A stretch of DNA of 15,791 nt from a bacterium (GCA_027310975.1 DAICZV010000014.1:1-15791); one strand, 5' to 3'; counted from the stretch's first letter, positions 1 to 7,062 are shown. Notes: a model not told the origin generated them from the sequence alone. Program-made: numbers and translations.

Positions 1-55
1 CCACCGCCGCCACAGCTTTCACGCTTTCCTTCTTGTGATAAGATAAAGGAGGTAT

Positions 56-1162
56 ATGTTGAATCCGCTAAAATTTTTCAAGGATTTTTTCCAGGATATC
101 GGAAATTTCATGAGCGCCCGGTCGGTCCTGGGTGTGGACATCGGCACGACCTCGCTTAAGGTCGCGGAACTCACGCGCAAGGGCGAAGGGCTTTCGCTCC
201 TGAACTACGGGATATTGGAGACGCAGAATTATCTAAACCATCCGAACCAGGCCATCCAGACGAGTTCGCTGAAAATATCGGAAAAGGAAAGCGCCGCCAT
301 GCTGAAGGAACTCATCCGCGAGATGCGCCCCAAGGCGCGCCTCGCCGTTGGGACAATCCCGTCCTTCGCGGCCTTTCAAACCCTCATTGACATGCCGCTC
401 CTTTCGCCGCAAGAGACCGCCAAAGCCGTGGAGTTCCAGGCGCCGCAATACATTCCCATCCCAATCGCCGACGTCGCCGTGGACTGGCTCAAGGTGGACG
501 AGTTCCAAACGGAAAATCGCGAGACCTACCAGCGCATTTTCCTTATCGGCATTCCGAAGGATATTTTGGAGCGCTACAAGGCGGTCTTCCGGGGCGCGGG
601 GCTCAAGCTCGCCGCGCTGGAACTGGACGGCATCGCCCTCGCGCGCTCGCTCCTCGTCCATGAAGACGAGCCGACGCTCCTGATTGATCTCGGGGCCCTC
701 ACCTCCAACATATTCGTGGTCCGCAGTGGCCGCATTCTTTACGCGAGCCAGACCGATTACGGCGGGATCTACCTCACTCAGGCGATCGCGCGGAGCCTGG
801 GCATCACGAGCGCCCGGGCGGAAGAGCTTAAGCGCCGCCGGGGACTTATCGGGGGCGGCGCCGAAGCCGAGTTATCAACATTAACTCTGCCGTTTTTAGA
901 TGTTATAATACAGGAAGTGAATCACACTAAGAGCGTGATGGAGTCGCGGTACGGCCGCAAGGTGAAACGGATGATGCTCACGGGCGCCGGGGCGGAACTT
1001 CTCGGAGTGGAGAAGTACTTCGGCAGCCAGCTCAACCTCTCCGTAGCGAAACCCAATCCGTTCCTCGGCGTCGGCTATCCGCTTGCCTTGGAGCCGATGC
1101 TCATCCAGCTTTCCAGGGAGCTGCCGGTCGCGCTGGGCGCCGCGGAAAAATATTTCAACTAA
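56..1162 (+). CDS. pilM: Type IV pilus assembly protein PilM (actin-like ATPase)
   Basis: This 368-residue protein is the cytoplasmic actin-fold component of the pilus alignment complex, which binds ATP and the cytoplasmic tail of PilN. The ATPase signature is visible: a phosphate-1 loop VDIGTTSLKVAEL around residues 27-39 (Asp28), a second phosphate loop IDLGALTSNIFVV in the middle, and an adenosine-motif stretch LTGAGAELLG near the C terminus. Length is normal for the family. The start at 56 is supported by a strong Shine-Dalgarno AAAGGAGG at 46-52, the clearest one in the window; Met19 is a less likely alternative. It heads the pilM-N-O-P order, with pilN starting at the base after the stop. 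A TAAGAT box at 39-44 preceded by TG could be a -10 element, but it would put the transcript start inside the Shine-Dalgarno, so I give it little weight. Confidence 0.93.
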   Translation: MLNPLKFFKDFFQDIGNFMSARSVLGVDIGTTSLKVAELTRKGEGLSLLNYGILETQNYLNHPNQAIQTSSLKISEKESAAMLKELIREMRPKARLAVGTIPSFAAFQTLIDMPLLSPQETAKAVEFQAPQYIPIPIADVAVDWLKVDEFQTENRETYQRIFLIGIPKDILERYKAVFRGAGLKLAALELDGIALARSLLVHEDEPTLLIDLGALTSNIFVVRSGRILYASQTDYGGIYLTQAIARSLGITSARAEELKRRRGLIGGGAEAELSTLTLPFLDVIIQEVNHTKSVMESRYGRKVKRMMLTGAGAELLGVEKYFGSQLNLSVAKPNPFLGVGYPLALEPMLIQLSRELPVALGAAEKYFN

Positions 1163-1723
1163 ATGCCAGAACAATCAAACCAGCCGGTCTTCAGGGAACA
1201 GTTCGTGAACGAACCGGTTTCGGTCGGTTTTCCGTGGCGGCTTTTCATCTTCTCGCTCGTCATCTTCCTTCTTTCCATTTTGATCTACTTCGGCTTGAAG
1301 GTCGGGTACGAGAACTACCTGCAGAACCAGACGACGAGCCTGGACGGCCAGCTGAACCAGCTCGCGAACGCGGTGAGCCAGCAGGACCAGCAGCAGTTCG
1401 TCAATTTCTATTCCCAGCTGGTCAATTTAAAGACGGTCTTCGCGTCCCACATCTTCAGCGGGAACGTCTTTCCGTTCCTTGAGAAGGATACTTTGCCCCA
1501 GGTCTATTACACCGACGCGAAATTCACCGGCAGCGGCGCGAACCTCGCCCTCACGGGCCAGGCCGCTTCGCTCCAGGTGCTGGCCGAACAGATGGCGGAA
1601 TTTGAAAGCGCCACCGAGCTCCAGTCGGCGACTCTCCTCGCTACGAGCTTCAACCCCGGCGGCGCGGTGAGCTTTTCCATTGACCTGGTCTTTCAGCCGA
1701 GCTACCTGGCTACGCCTCAATAA
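1163..1723 (+). CDS. pilN: PilN-like type IV pilus inner-membrane alignment protein
   Basis: This 186-residue protein has a cytoplasmic N-terminal tail (about residues 1-25), one membrane segment (about 27-44) and a Gln/Asn-rich stretch compatible with a short coiled coil, followed by an extracytoplasmic alpha/beta region. That is the architecture of PilN, which links cytoplasmic PilM to PilO. The INLLP-type PilM-binding motif of proteobacterial PilN is not evident in the tail, so the assignment rests mainly on topology, size and position between pilM and a second bitopic protein. The ATG follows the pilM stop with no spacing, so translational coupling is likely. The TAA at 1721-1723 lies 4 bases before the ATG at 1728 that opens the family A element. 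Confidence 0.75.
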   Translation: MPEQSNQPVFREQFVNEPVSVGFPWRLFIFSLVIFLLSILIYFGLKVGYENYLQNQTTSLDGQLNQLANAVSQQDQQQFVNFYSQLVNLKTVFASHIFSGNVFPFLEKDTLPQVYYTDAKFTGSGANLALTGQAASLQVLAEQMAEFESATELQSATLLATSFNPGGAVSFSIDLVFQPSYLATPQ

Positions 1724-1727
1724 AATA

Positions 1728-1835
1728 ATGAATCCCCCACATAACAAAGGACAAATTACAATGTTTTCCAGACTCAATAATTATTCAGCCAATTCTCCAT
1801 GTCGGGAGAATAAGAATATGTTATGTGGGGGATGA
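1728..1835 (+). CDS. Mini-ORF carried by family A element, 35 residues (MNPPHN...MLCGG)
   Basis: This short frame opens at the ATG 4 bases after the pilN stop and runs through the whole palindromic element. It ends in a TGA that overlaps the ATG of pilO as ATGA (1832-1835). Its ends read MNPPHN and MLCGG, and an internal Cys-Arg pair lies at residues 25-26. The copy before pilC (5678-5782) has the same ends, the same Cys-Arg pair and the same ATGA overlap, and is exactly one codon shorter. Function is unknown. It may be a translated leader that delivers ribosomes to pilO, or it may be open because of the repeat's sequence. No Shine-Dalgarno is visible. Confidence 0.4.
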   Translation: MNPPHNKGQITMFSRLNNYSANSPCRENKNMLCGG

Positions 1836-1836
1836 A
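1728..1836 (+). repeat. Family A palindromic element, copy 1 (on the pilO start)
   Basis: A perfect 14-base inverted repeat, ATCCCCCACATAAC at 1732-1745 and GTTATGTGGGGGAT at 1820-1833, encloses about 74 bases. An inner hairpin ATTCTCC/GGAGAAT lies at about 1792-1811. The element sits between direct repeats ATGAA (1728-1732 and 1832-1836). Removing 104 bases would place the pilO ATG 4 bases after the pilN stop, the tight spacing expected in this operon. Copy 2 lies at 5678-5783. The last 45 bases of the two copies align well, while the left interior is diverged. Confidence 0.85.
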
Positions 1837-2416
1837 GGCTTCATCCAAAAGAATTTTAAGCATCCTCTTCTCGGCGGTTTTCCTCCTCGGGACGCTCGTC
1901 ATTTACGGAAACTTGATCCAGCCGGAGATAAATACGGCGAGCGGCCTTCAATCCATCGTGGCCTCCAAGACCAATCTTTTGAACGGCCAAAAGACCGCGG
2001 TGGCCCAGGTTTCTCAGCTCATCGGCCAGTTCCAGAACGCCGCCGCTTTGCAGAAGACCGTCACGCTCGCCATGCCGCTCGGCCCGGACACGACAGGTAT
2101 ATTGAACCAGTGGCAGGCGATCGCCCAGGCCTCCGGCGTGACGCTCCAGTCGCTGAACGTCCAGCCGGTCGGCGCTTCCGGCCCGGCCGCGACGAGCACG
2201 CTGGTGAAGAAGGTGGCGAGCGTCGCGATAGCTTTTTCCGCCATCGGCCCTTACGCCTCGCTTAAGCAATTCCTGCAGTCCATTGAAACGAACGTGCGGG
2301 TGACGAACGTGAACACTTTTGAGCTTAACGCCCTCCAGGGGAGCGGCCAGGGAGGCGCAGCCGGCGTCTACGCCCTCCAGGCCAACGTATCGTCGTTTTA
2401 TCAAAACAGCCAATAA
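1832..2416 (+). CDS. pilO: PilO-like type IV pilus inner-membrane alignment protein
   Basis: This 194-residue bitopic protein has a short basic N terminus (MKASSKR), one membrane segment at about residues 7-25, a helical Gln-rich stretch and a C-terminal alpha/beta region. PilO has this layout and pairs with PilN outside the membrane. I prefer the ATG at 1832: it gives a natural basic N terminus, and virtual removal of the family A element also recovers this start. An in-frame ATG at 1823 would add Met-Trp-Gly encoded by the repeat arm. The only nearby purine-rich run, GGGGG, touches the ATG directly and is too close to act as a Shine-Dalgarno, so initiation probably depends on the upstream mini-ORF through the ATGA overlap. 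Assignment rests on topology and gene order more than on motifs. Confidence 0.72.
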   Translation: MKASSKRILSILFSAVFLLGTLVIYGNLIQPEINTASGLQSIVASKTNLLNGQKTAVAQVSQLIGQFQNAAALQKTVTLAMPLGPDTTGILNQWQAIAQASGVTLQSLNVQPVGASGPAATSTLVKKVASVAIAFSAIGPYASLKQFLQSIETNVRVTNVNTFELNALQGSGQGGAAGVYALQANVSSFYQNSQ

Positions 2417-2422
2417 CCGACC

Positions 2423-2716
2423 ATGGCCATACAAATAGAACAAGAGAAGAAGAAGGTGAACTGGTTCAATCTGGTTCTGGTGGCGCTTTTCATCGTCATC
2501 CTGTTTTTGGTGACCTATTTTATATTCTTCAAGAAGCCGGAGCTCATCAACGTCGTCGCCCCCGGCTCGCTTCAAAGCATCAGCCAGATATCGCAAATCC
2601 AACTGGACCCCGCGCCGGTCGTCCAAACGCTGAATAAATATTTCACTGGCAATTACGGCACGGCGCTCACCATCCCCACCCCGGGGAGAAGCAACCCGTT
2701 CGCTCCGTACCAATAG
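2423..2716 (+). CDS. Small membrane-anchored PilP-like protein
   Basis: This 97-residue protein has a charged N terminus (EQEKKK), one strong hydrophobic segment at about residues 16-36, and a short external tail ending GRSNPFAPYQ. The tail resembles the Gly-Arg-x-(N/D)-Pro-Phe motif seen near the N-terminal linker of PilP/GspC proteins. Its place between pilO and pilB is where pilP is found in diderm clusters. There is no lipobox cysteine and no secretin-binding beta domain, which fits a cell without an outer membrane. It may be a reduced adaptor for the PilN/PilO complex; this is inference. The start lies 6 bases after pilO and the stop 7 bases before pilB, so it is co-transcribed. Confidence 0.6.
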   Translation: MAIQIEQEKKKVNWFNLVLVALFIVILFLVTYFIFFKKPELINVVAPGSLQSISQISQIQLDPAPVVQTLNKYFTGNYGTALTIPTPGRSNPFAPYQ

Positions 2717-2723
2717 AAATCGC

Positions 2724-4454
2724 ATGACCGACCAAGAACTCATCCAGGCGCTGCAGAAAAAAGGCCTGCTGCCCGCTGCTTCCGCCGCGAAGCTTGTTAA
2801 GGAAGCCGAGCTCCGGCAAAGGAGCGCGGAAGACATCCTTTACGAGGAGCGGCTGGTGCCCGAGGCGGAAGTGGCGCAAACGAAAAGCGAGCTTTTGAAG
2901 ATACCGTACAAGAAGATAGATACCGCTTCCGTCGGCAGCGACCTTTTAACTTTGATACCCAAAGACACTTCCCGCGCCTATCAGGTTATTCCGATAGAAA
3001 AGCGCCGGGACCTGCTCGTCGTCGGCATGCTCCATCCCGACAATCTTCAGGCGCAGGAAGCCCTGCGTTTCATCGCCAAACAAAACCGGGTAAGTTTGGG
3101 AGTTTACATCGTGACGCCGTCGGATATCGCGGAAGTGTGGCGCAAATACGCCCCTTACCAGACGGAGATAGCGGCGGCCGTCAAGGAAATCGGCACGCCG
3201 CAAAGGACCGACGACCTCATGGTCGCCTTGGAAGAAGGCGCGCGGTCGGCCGAAGACGCCCCGGTCATCAAGATAGTCGCTTCCACCTTGCGCGAAGCGG
3301 TGGAAACCAAGGCCTCCGACGTGCACATTGAACCGGAGAAGGACAAATTGCGCATCCGCTTCCGTTTGGACGGGCGGCTTCAGGAGGTGGCCTCCGCTCC
3401 GTCGGCCTTGAGCCAGCCCATCATCTCACGCATCAAGGTCTTGGCGCGGCTCCGCCTGGACGAGAACCGCAAACCGCAGGACGGCCGTTTTCGAACGGTA
3501 ATCGGCGGCCGCGACATTGATTACCGCGTCTCCACCTTCCCCACGCCTTCGGGAGAGAAGGTCGCCATCCGCGTTTTGGACCCTTCAACCGGACTTAAGG
3601 GCCTCAAGGAACTGGGCCTTAACGAATATAACCTCGGTCTTTTGGAAAAAGCCGCCGACGAGCCGTACGGCATGATCCTCATCACCGGTCCCACGGGCTC
3701 CGGCAAGACGACGACCCTTTACGCCATCATGCAGAAGCTGAACCGGGACGACGTGAATATCGTCACCCTGGAAGACCCGGTGGAATATTTCATGGACGGC
3801 ATCAACCAGTCCCAGGTGAAGCCGGAGATCGGCTACGATTTCGCCTCGGGCTTGCGGCAGATATTGCGGCAGGACCCCGACATCATCATGGTCGGCGAGG
3901 TACGGGACGAAGAAACGGCGGGGCTCGCCGTCCAATCCGCCCTCACGGGCCACTTGATGCTTTCCACGCTCCACACCAATAACGCAATCGGCGTCATTCC
4001 GCGCCTCATTGACCTCAAAGTGCCGGGTTTCCTTCTCGCCTCGTCGCTCAACCTGATGCTCGCCCAGCGTCTGGTGGGCCGCCTCTGCCCGGACTGCAAA
4101 AAGGCGGTGCCCGCGCCGGAAGGAGCGGTGAAGGCGATAGAGAGCGCACTCCAGGACCTGCCGCCGTCATTTAAAGACAAAGCCGATTTCAAAAAGCCGT
4201 ACCAGGTTTATCGGAGCGAGCCGCAGCCGGACTGCAAAATCTGCAAAGGCAAAGGCATCGTCGGCCGGGTCGCCATTTTTGAGATATTCCGGATGACCCG
4301 CGAGCTCGGCACCATTTTGAACAAGGGTTGGAGCGAAAACGAGCTCTTGGACGAGGCCAAGCGGCAGGGGATGGTGCCGATGCGCACCGACGGCGTCCTC
4401 AAAGCCCTTCAAGGCGAAGTTCTTTTGGAAGAGGTGTTACGGGAAACAGAGTGA
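2724..4454 (+). CDS. pilB: Type IV pilus extension ATPase PilB (GspE/PulE family)
   Basis: This 576-residue hexameric ATPase drives pilin polymerisation at the base of the pilus. An N-terminal MshEN-like domain (about 1-150) precedes the RecA-like core. Visible motifs are the Asp box (ASDVHIEP), Walker A GPTGSGKT at residues 322-329, a Walker B region DPDIIMVGEVRDEET, and the His box GHLMLSTLHTNN. A zinc-binding tetracysteine is present as C455-x2-C458 and C504-x2-C507, with a 45-residue spacer. The tetracysteine and the N-terminal domain separate it from PilT. The start ATG at 2724 lies 7 bases after the PilP-like gene, without a clear Shine-Dalgarno. The stop TGA (4452-4454) is embedded in the left arm of the family B hairpin, suggesting that the transcription unit ends or is processed here. 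Confidence 0.96.
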   Translation: MTDQELIQALQKKGLLPAASAAKLVKEAELRQRSAEDILYEERLVPEAEVAQTKSELLKIPYKKIDTASVGSDLLTLIPKDTSRAYQVIPIEKRRDLLVVGMLHPDNLQAQEALRFIAKQNRVSLGVYIVTPSDIAEVWRKYAPYQTEIAAAVKEIGTPQRTDDLMVALEEGARSAEDAPVIKIVASTLREAVETKASDVHIEPEKDKLRIRFRLDGRLQEVASAPSALSQPIISRIKVLARLRLDENRKPQDGRFRTVIGGRDIDYRVSTFPTPSGEKVAIRVLDPSTGLKGLKELGLNEYNLGLLEKAADEPYGMILITGPTGSGKTTTLYAIMQKLNRDDVNIVTLEDPVEYFMDGINQSQVKPEIGYDFASGLRQILRQDPDIIMVGEVRDEETAGLAVQSALTGHLMLSTLHTNNAIGVIPRLIDLKVPGFLLASSLNLMLAQRLVGRLCPDCKKAVPAPEGAVKAIESALQDLPPSFKDKADFKKPYQVYRSEPQPDCKICKGKGIVGRVAIFEIFRMTRELGTILNKGWSENELLDEAKRQGMVPMRTDGVLKALQGEVLLEEVLRETE

Positions 4455-4529
4455 GCCGGATATTCCTCTCTCAGGCTGTCTCCGGGGCGACGCCCAAGTC
4501 TTAGCCTTCGCGAGGAATATCCGGCTCAC
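4451..4529 (+). repeat. Family B structured inverted repeat, copy 1 (after pilB)
   Basis: Perfect 18-base arms (4451-4468 and 4512-4529) enclose a conserved core. The core holds an AGGCT/AGCCT helix (4473-4477, 4503-4507), CTCCG at 4480-4484, a small hairpin GGGCG-A-CGCCC (4485-4495), then AAGTCTTA at 4496-4503. The CTCCG...AAGTCTTA pair recurs in copies at 7006-7062 and 13513-13587, with different helix sequences. The left arm contains the pilB stop codon. A short run CACTTTTC follows, so it may act as a terminator, but the T tract is weak. Confidence 0.85.
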
Positions 4530-4561
4530 TTTTCAACCTCCAAACTTTAACCGTTTTCGTG

Positions 4562-4567
4562 TATGAT
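4562..4567 (+). promoter_or_regulatory. Possible -10 box for pilT
   Basis: TATGAT preceded directly by TG lies 12 bases before the pilT ATG, just downstream of the family B hairpin. A start about 7 bases downstream would leave a 5' leader of only some 6 bases. No convincing -35 box is present at the usual distance, so support is limited to the -10 match and the position at a gene-cluster boundary. Confidence 0.35.
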
Positions 4568-4579
4568 GATTGAAGATAC

Positions 4580-5659
4580 ATGCCAGCCATAAATTATAAA
4601 GACAAGCTGAACGCCCTCCTCCTCCAAACGGCGAAACAAAATGCCTCGGACCTGCACATCGCAGTCGGGCGCCGGCCGACGATTAGAGTGGACAGCGTTT
4701 TGATACCTCTGCCCGAGGAAGCAATCCTCACCAAAGAAGACACGGAAGGCCTAGTGCTCTCGCTCCTTTCCGAAGACCAGAAGCAGACCTATCTCACGGA
4801 AAAACAGATAGACTTTTCCTTCAATTACGAGGACAAGGCGCGGTTCCGCGTGAACACCTATTACCAGCGCGGCTTCATGGCCGCCGCTTTGCGTTTGATC
4901 CCGGCGCAGATCCGAACGCTGGAGGAGCTGAACTTGCCGCCCTTGCTCCACGACTTTACGAAGATGAACCAGGGGTTCGTCCTCGTCGTGGGCCCGGCCG
5001 GCCACGGAAAATCCACGACCCTCGCGGCGCTCCTCGATGAGGTGAACCACCAGCGCAACGACCACATCATCACGGTGGAGGACCCCATTGAATACGTTTT
5101 TTCCCAGGACCGCTGTATCGTCTCGCAGAGGGAAGTGGGGATGGACACGCTTTCGTTCCACGACGCCTTGCGCGCCGTCCTCCGCCAGGACCCGGACGTT
5201 ATTATGATCGGCGAGATGCGCGACCCGGAGACCATCGCGACGGCGATGACGGCCGCCGAGACCGGCCACTTGGTCTTTTCCACGCTCCACACGAACTCCG
5301 CTTCGCAGACGATAGACCGCATTATTGACAGCTTCCCCCCGAACCAGCAGGGCCAGATAATTTCCCAGCTCGCTTCCACCTTGGTCGCCATCGTCTCGGA
5401 GCGTCTCGTACCGCGCCTCGGAGGTGGCCGGATACCTTCGGTGGAGATAATGCTCATGAATCCCGCTATCCGGAATCTTATCCGCGAACGCAAGATATAC
5501 CAGATAGACCTCGTGATAGAGACGAGCGTCCAGGACGGCATGATATCCTTGAACCGTTCGCTCGTTAACCTCATCAAGCGCAAAGAGATATCCCTGGAAG
5601 AGGGCGAGACCTACTCCTTGAATCCGGCGGAATTGCGGATACTTTTGGAGCGGACGTGA
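4580..5659 (+). CDS. pilT: Type IV pilus retraction ATPase PilT
   Basis: This 359-residue hexameric ATPase depolymerises the pilus and powers retraction, twitching and DNA uptake in characterised bacteria. Motifs in order are the Asp-box region SDLHIAVGRRP near the N terminus, Walker A GPAGHGKS at residues 138-145, the Walker B region DPDVIMIGEMRDPET, the His box GHLVFSTLHTNS, and the PilT-specific AIRNLIRE helix starting at residue 296. There is no tetracysteine and no long N-terminal domain, unlike PilB. The ATG at 4580 gives the usual family start (short N terminus before SDLH). The gene is separated from pilB by the family B hairpin and may be transcribed on its own, which would allow retraction to be tuned separately from extension. 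Confidence 0.96.
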   Translation: MPAINYKDKLNALLLQTAKQNASDLHIAVGRRPTIRVDSVLIPLPEEAILTKEDTEGLVLSLLSEDQKQTYLTEKQIDFSFNYEDKARFRVNTYYQRGFMAAALRLIPAQIRTLEELNLPPLLHDFTKMNQGFVLVVGPAGHGKSTTLAALLDEVNHQRNDHIITVEDPIEYVFSQDRCIVSQREVGMDTLSFHDALRAVLRQDPDVIMIGEMRDPETIATAMTAAETGHLVFSTLHTNSASQTIDRIIDSFPPNQQGQIISQLASTLVAIVSERLVPRLGGGRIPSVEIMLMNPAIRNLIRERKIYQIDLVIETSVQDGMISLNRSLVNLIKRKEISLEEGETYSLNPAELRILLERT

Positions 5660-5661
5660 GT

Positions 5662-5667
5662 TATAAT
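5662..5667 (+). promoter_or_regulatory. -10 box upstream of the pilC mini-ORF
   Basis: A perfect TATAAT lies just after the pilT stop and 10 bases before the ATG at 5678. Initiation about 7 bases downstream would give a leader of around 4 bases. GAAGGGG at 5668-5674 could serve as a Shine-Dalgarno if transcription starts further upstream. No good -35 is seen, so promoter activity is uncertain. Confidence 0.4.
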
Positions 5668-5677
5668 GAAGGGGACG

Positions 5678-5782
5678 ATGAATCCCCCACATAATTCATT
5701 TGTTATGGCACTATATTTTGGAAATACCGAGTTCACGAACGCTCTCTGTCGGGGGTGTTGGGGTATGTTATGTGGGGGATGA
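5678..5782 (+). CDS. Mini-ORF carried by family A element, 34 residues (MNPPHN...MLCGG)
   Basis: This short frame starts at the ATG 18 bases after the pilT stop, crosses the whole element and ends in a TGA overlapping the pilC ATG as ATGA (5779-5782). It shares the ends MNPPHN and MLCGG and an internal Cys-Arg (residues 24-25) with the mini-ORF at 1728-1835, although the middle differs. The one-codon length difference keeps the same frame relation to the downstream gene. Unlike copy 1 it has a purine-rich GAAGGGG before its ATG. It may be a translated leader for pilC; no known family is recognised. Confidence 0.45.
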   Translation: MNPPHNSFVMALYFGNTEFTNALCRGCWGMLCGG

Positions 5783-5783
5783 A
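5678..5783 (+). repeat. Family A palindromic element, copy 2 (on the pilC start)
   Basis: A 13-base inverted repeat, ATCCCCCACATAA at 5682-5694 and TTATGTGGGGGAT at 5768-5780, lies between ATGAA direct repeats (5678-5682 and 5779-5783). Its last 45 bases align with copy 1 at 1792-1836, including TGTCGGG and a 20-base identical end TATGTTATGTGGGGGATGAA. Removing 101 bases would put the pilC ATG directly after GAAGGGGACG, giving pilC its own ribosome binding site. Confidence 0.85.
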
Positions 5784-6984
5784 ATTCGGTTACAAAGCGA
5801 GAACTAAAGAAGGGGAGCTCCAGGTGGGTAACGTGGAGGCCTCAACCCGCGACGCGGCCTTGAGCATTCTTTTGGGACACCAGCTTTTCGTTTTGAGCAT
5901 TGAGGAGGAGCAATCCGGCGCCTGGTATACCCGCATTTTGGACCTCTTTAACCGGGTGAAGTCCCAGGACATCATGGTCTTCACGCGCCAGTTCGCGACG
6001 CTCCTCGCTTCCCAGGTGCCGCTTTCGGACAGCTTGGCCAGCCTGTACAAGCAGACGACGAAACCTGTCCTCAAAGAGGCAGTTGCCGCGATCGCGAACG
6101 ACATTGACGCCGGATTCTCCCTCTCGCAGGCCCTGGAGCGGCACAAGACCATCTTCTCCGAGTTCTACATCAACATGGTGAAGTCGGCCGAGGTGACCGG
6201 ACGCTTGAGCGAGGTGCTGGATTTTTTGGCCGACTATTCGGAAAAACAGGCGACCTTGATATCCAAGGTCAAGAACGCCCTGACCTATCCGGCCTTCGTC
6301 ATCGTCCTTTTCGTCGTGGTCGTCGCGGTCATGGTCACGATGGTCTTTCCCCAGATCACTCCCATCTTCGCCCAATCGCACGTCGCGCTGCCGTTCTTTA
6401 CCCAGGTTCTCTTGGGCGTGAGCCAGTTCATGTCGGCATGGTGGTGGGTTCTCACAATCGCCCTCGCGGCCGTCGTCATATTGCTCATAGATTATTTCCA
6501 GACCAGCGAAGGCAAAGCGGTCCTGGATACGCTGACCTTGAAGACGCCGATCATGGGGCCGCTCTTTCAAAAGCTTTATATCGCCCGGTTCGCCGAGTCG
6601 GCCCGGGTCCTTATTAAAGGCGGGCTCACCATTCCCCAGGCGGTGGAGATATCTTCGCGCACCATCGGCAACACCATTTACGCGGAATTGCTCCAGGATG
6701 CCGCGGAACAGATCCGCAAAGGCCGGCTTCTTTCCCAGGCCCTTGGGCAGATGCCGGAATTTCCGCCGCTAGTTTCCCAGCTCATCGCCGTCGGCGAATC
6801 CACCGGCCGGCTGGAGGACCTTCTGGCCAAGGTGAACGATTTCTACAGCCGCGAAGTGGAAAATACCGTGGACAATCTGGTGGAGCTCATCCAGCCGATA
6901 CTCATGGTCGTGATCGGCGTCGTGGTCGCCATCCTCTTCGCCTCCATCTTGCTCCCGATCTATAACCTCTCCCAAACGTTCTGA
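5779..6984 (+). CDS. pilC: Type IV pilus inner-membrane platform protein PilC (GspF family)
   Basis: This 401-residue polytopic protein forms the platform on which PilB and PilT act. Two tandem GspF domains are visible. The first, at about residues 60-190, is followed by a hydrophobic segment FVIVLFVVVVAVMVTMVF. A second hydrophobic segment precedes the second domain (about 265-385), and a last membrane segment VVIGVVVAILFASILLPI ends the protein. The start at 5779 gives MKFGYKARTKEGE, the usual N terminus of the family. In-frame starts at 5770 (ATG) and 5755 (GTG) would only add residues encoded by the family A repeat. GGGG at 5760-5763 could serve the 5770 start. Initiation at 5779 is probably coupled to the mini-ORF by the ATGA overlap. 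A family B element begins 21 bases after the stop. Confidence 0.93.
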   Translation: MKFGYKARTKEGELQVGNVEASTRDAALSILLGHQLFVLSIEEEQSGAWYTRILDLFNRVKSQDIMVFTRQFATLLASQVPLSDSLASLYKQTTKPVLKEAVAAIANDIDAGFSLSQALERHKTIFSEFYINMVKSAEVTGRLSEVLDFLADYSEKQATLISKVKNALTYPAFVIVLFVVVVAVMVTMVFPQITPIFAQSHVALPFFTQVLLGVSQFMSAWWWVLTIALAAVVILLIDYFQTSEGKAVLDTLTLKTPIMGPLFQKLYIARFAESARVLIKGGLTIPQAVEISSRTIGNTIYAELLQDAAEQIRKGRLLSQALGQMPEFPPLVSQLIAVGESTGRLEDLLAKVNDFYSREVENTVDNLVELIQPILMVVIGVVVAILFASILLPIYNLSQTF

Positions 6985-7005
6985 TTTTGAGACTGTCTGC
7001 CGCAG

Positions 7006-7062
7006 CGTGAAAAGTGTGCGCTCCGGGCCTCCGCCAACTAGCGGACAAGTCTTATTTTGACG
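7006..7062 (+). repeat. Family B structured inverted repeat, copy 2 (after pilC)
   Basis: CTCCG at 7021-7025 and AAGTCTTA at 7047-7054 flank a hairpin TCCGC-CAACTA-GCGGA (7030-7045). An outer helix CGTGAAAA/TTTTGACG (7006-7013, 7055-7062) has one mismatch in eight pairs. Twenty bases at 7010-7029 are identical to 13528-13547 in copy 3, while the inner hairpin is entirely different. It lies just after the pilC stop. Confidence 0.75.

Noticed and set aside
39..44. TAAGAT as a promoter -10 box for pilM
   Set aside because: The implied transcript start would lie within the strong Shine-Dalgarno at 46-52, and no good -35 is present. The gene is more likely read from upstream.
4751..5692. Long open frames on the minus strand opposite pilT and other genes
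   Set aside because: They mirror real + strand genes with clear motifs. Their products are Arg/His/Asp-rich with no recognisable domain, as expected from antisense of GC-rich coding DNA.
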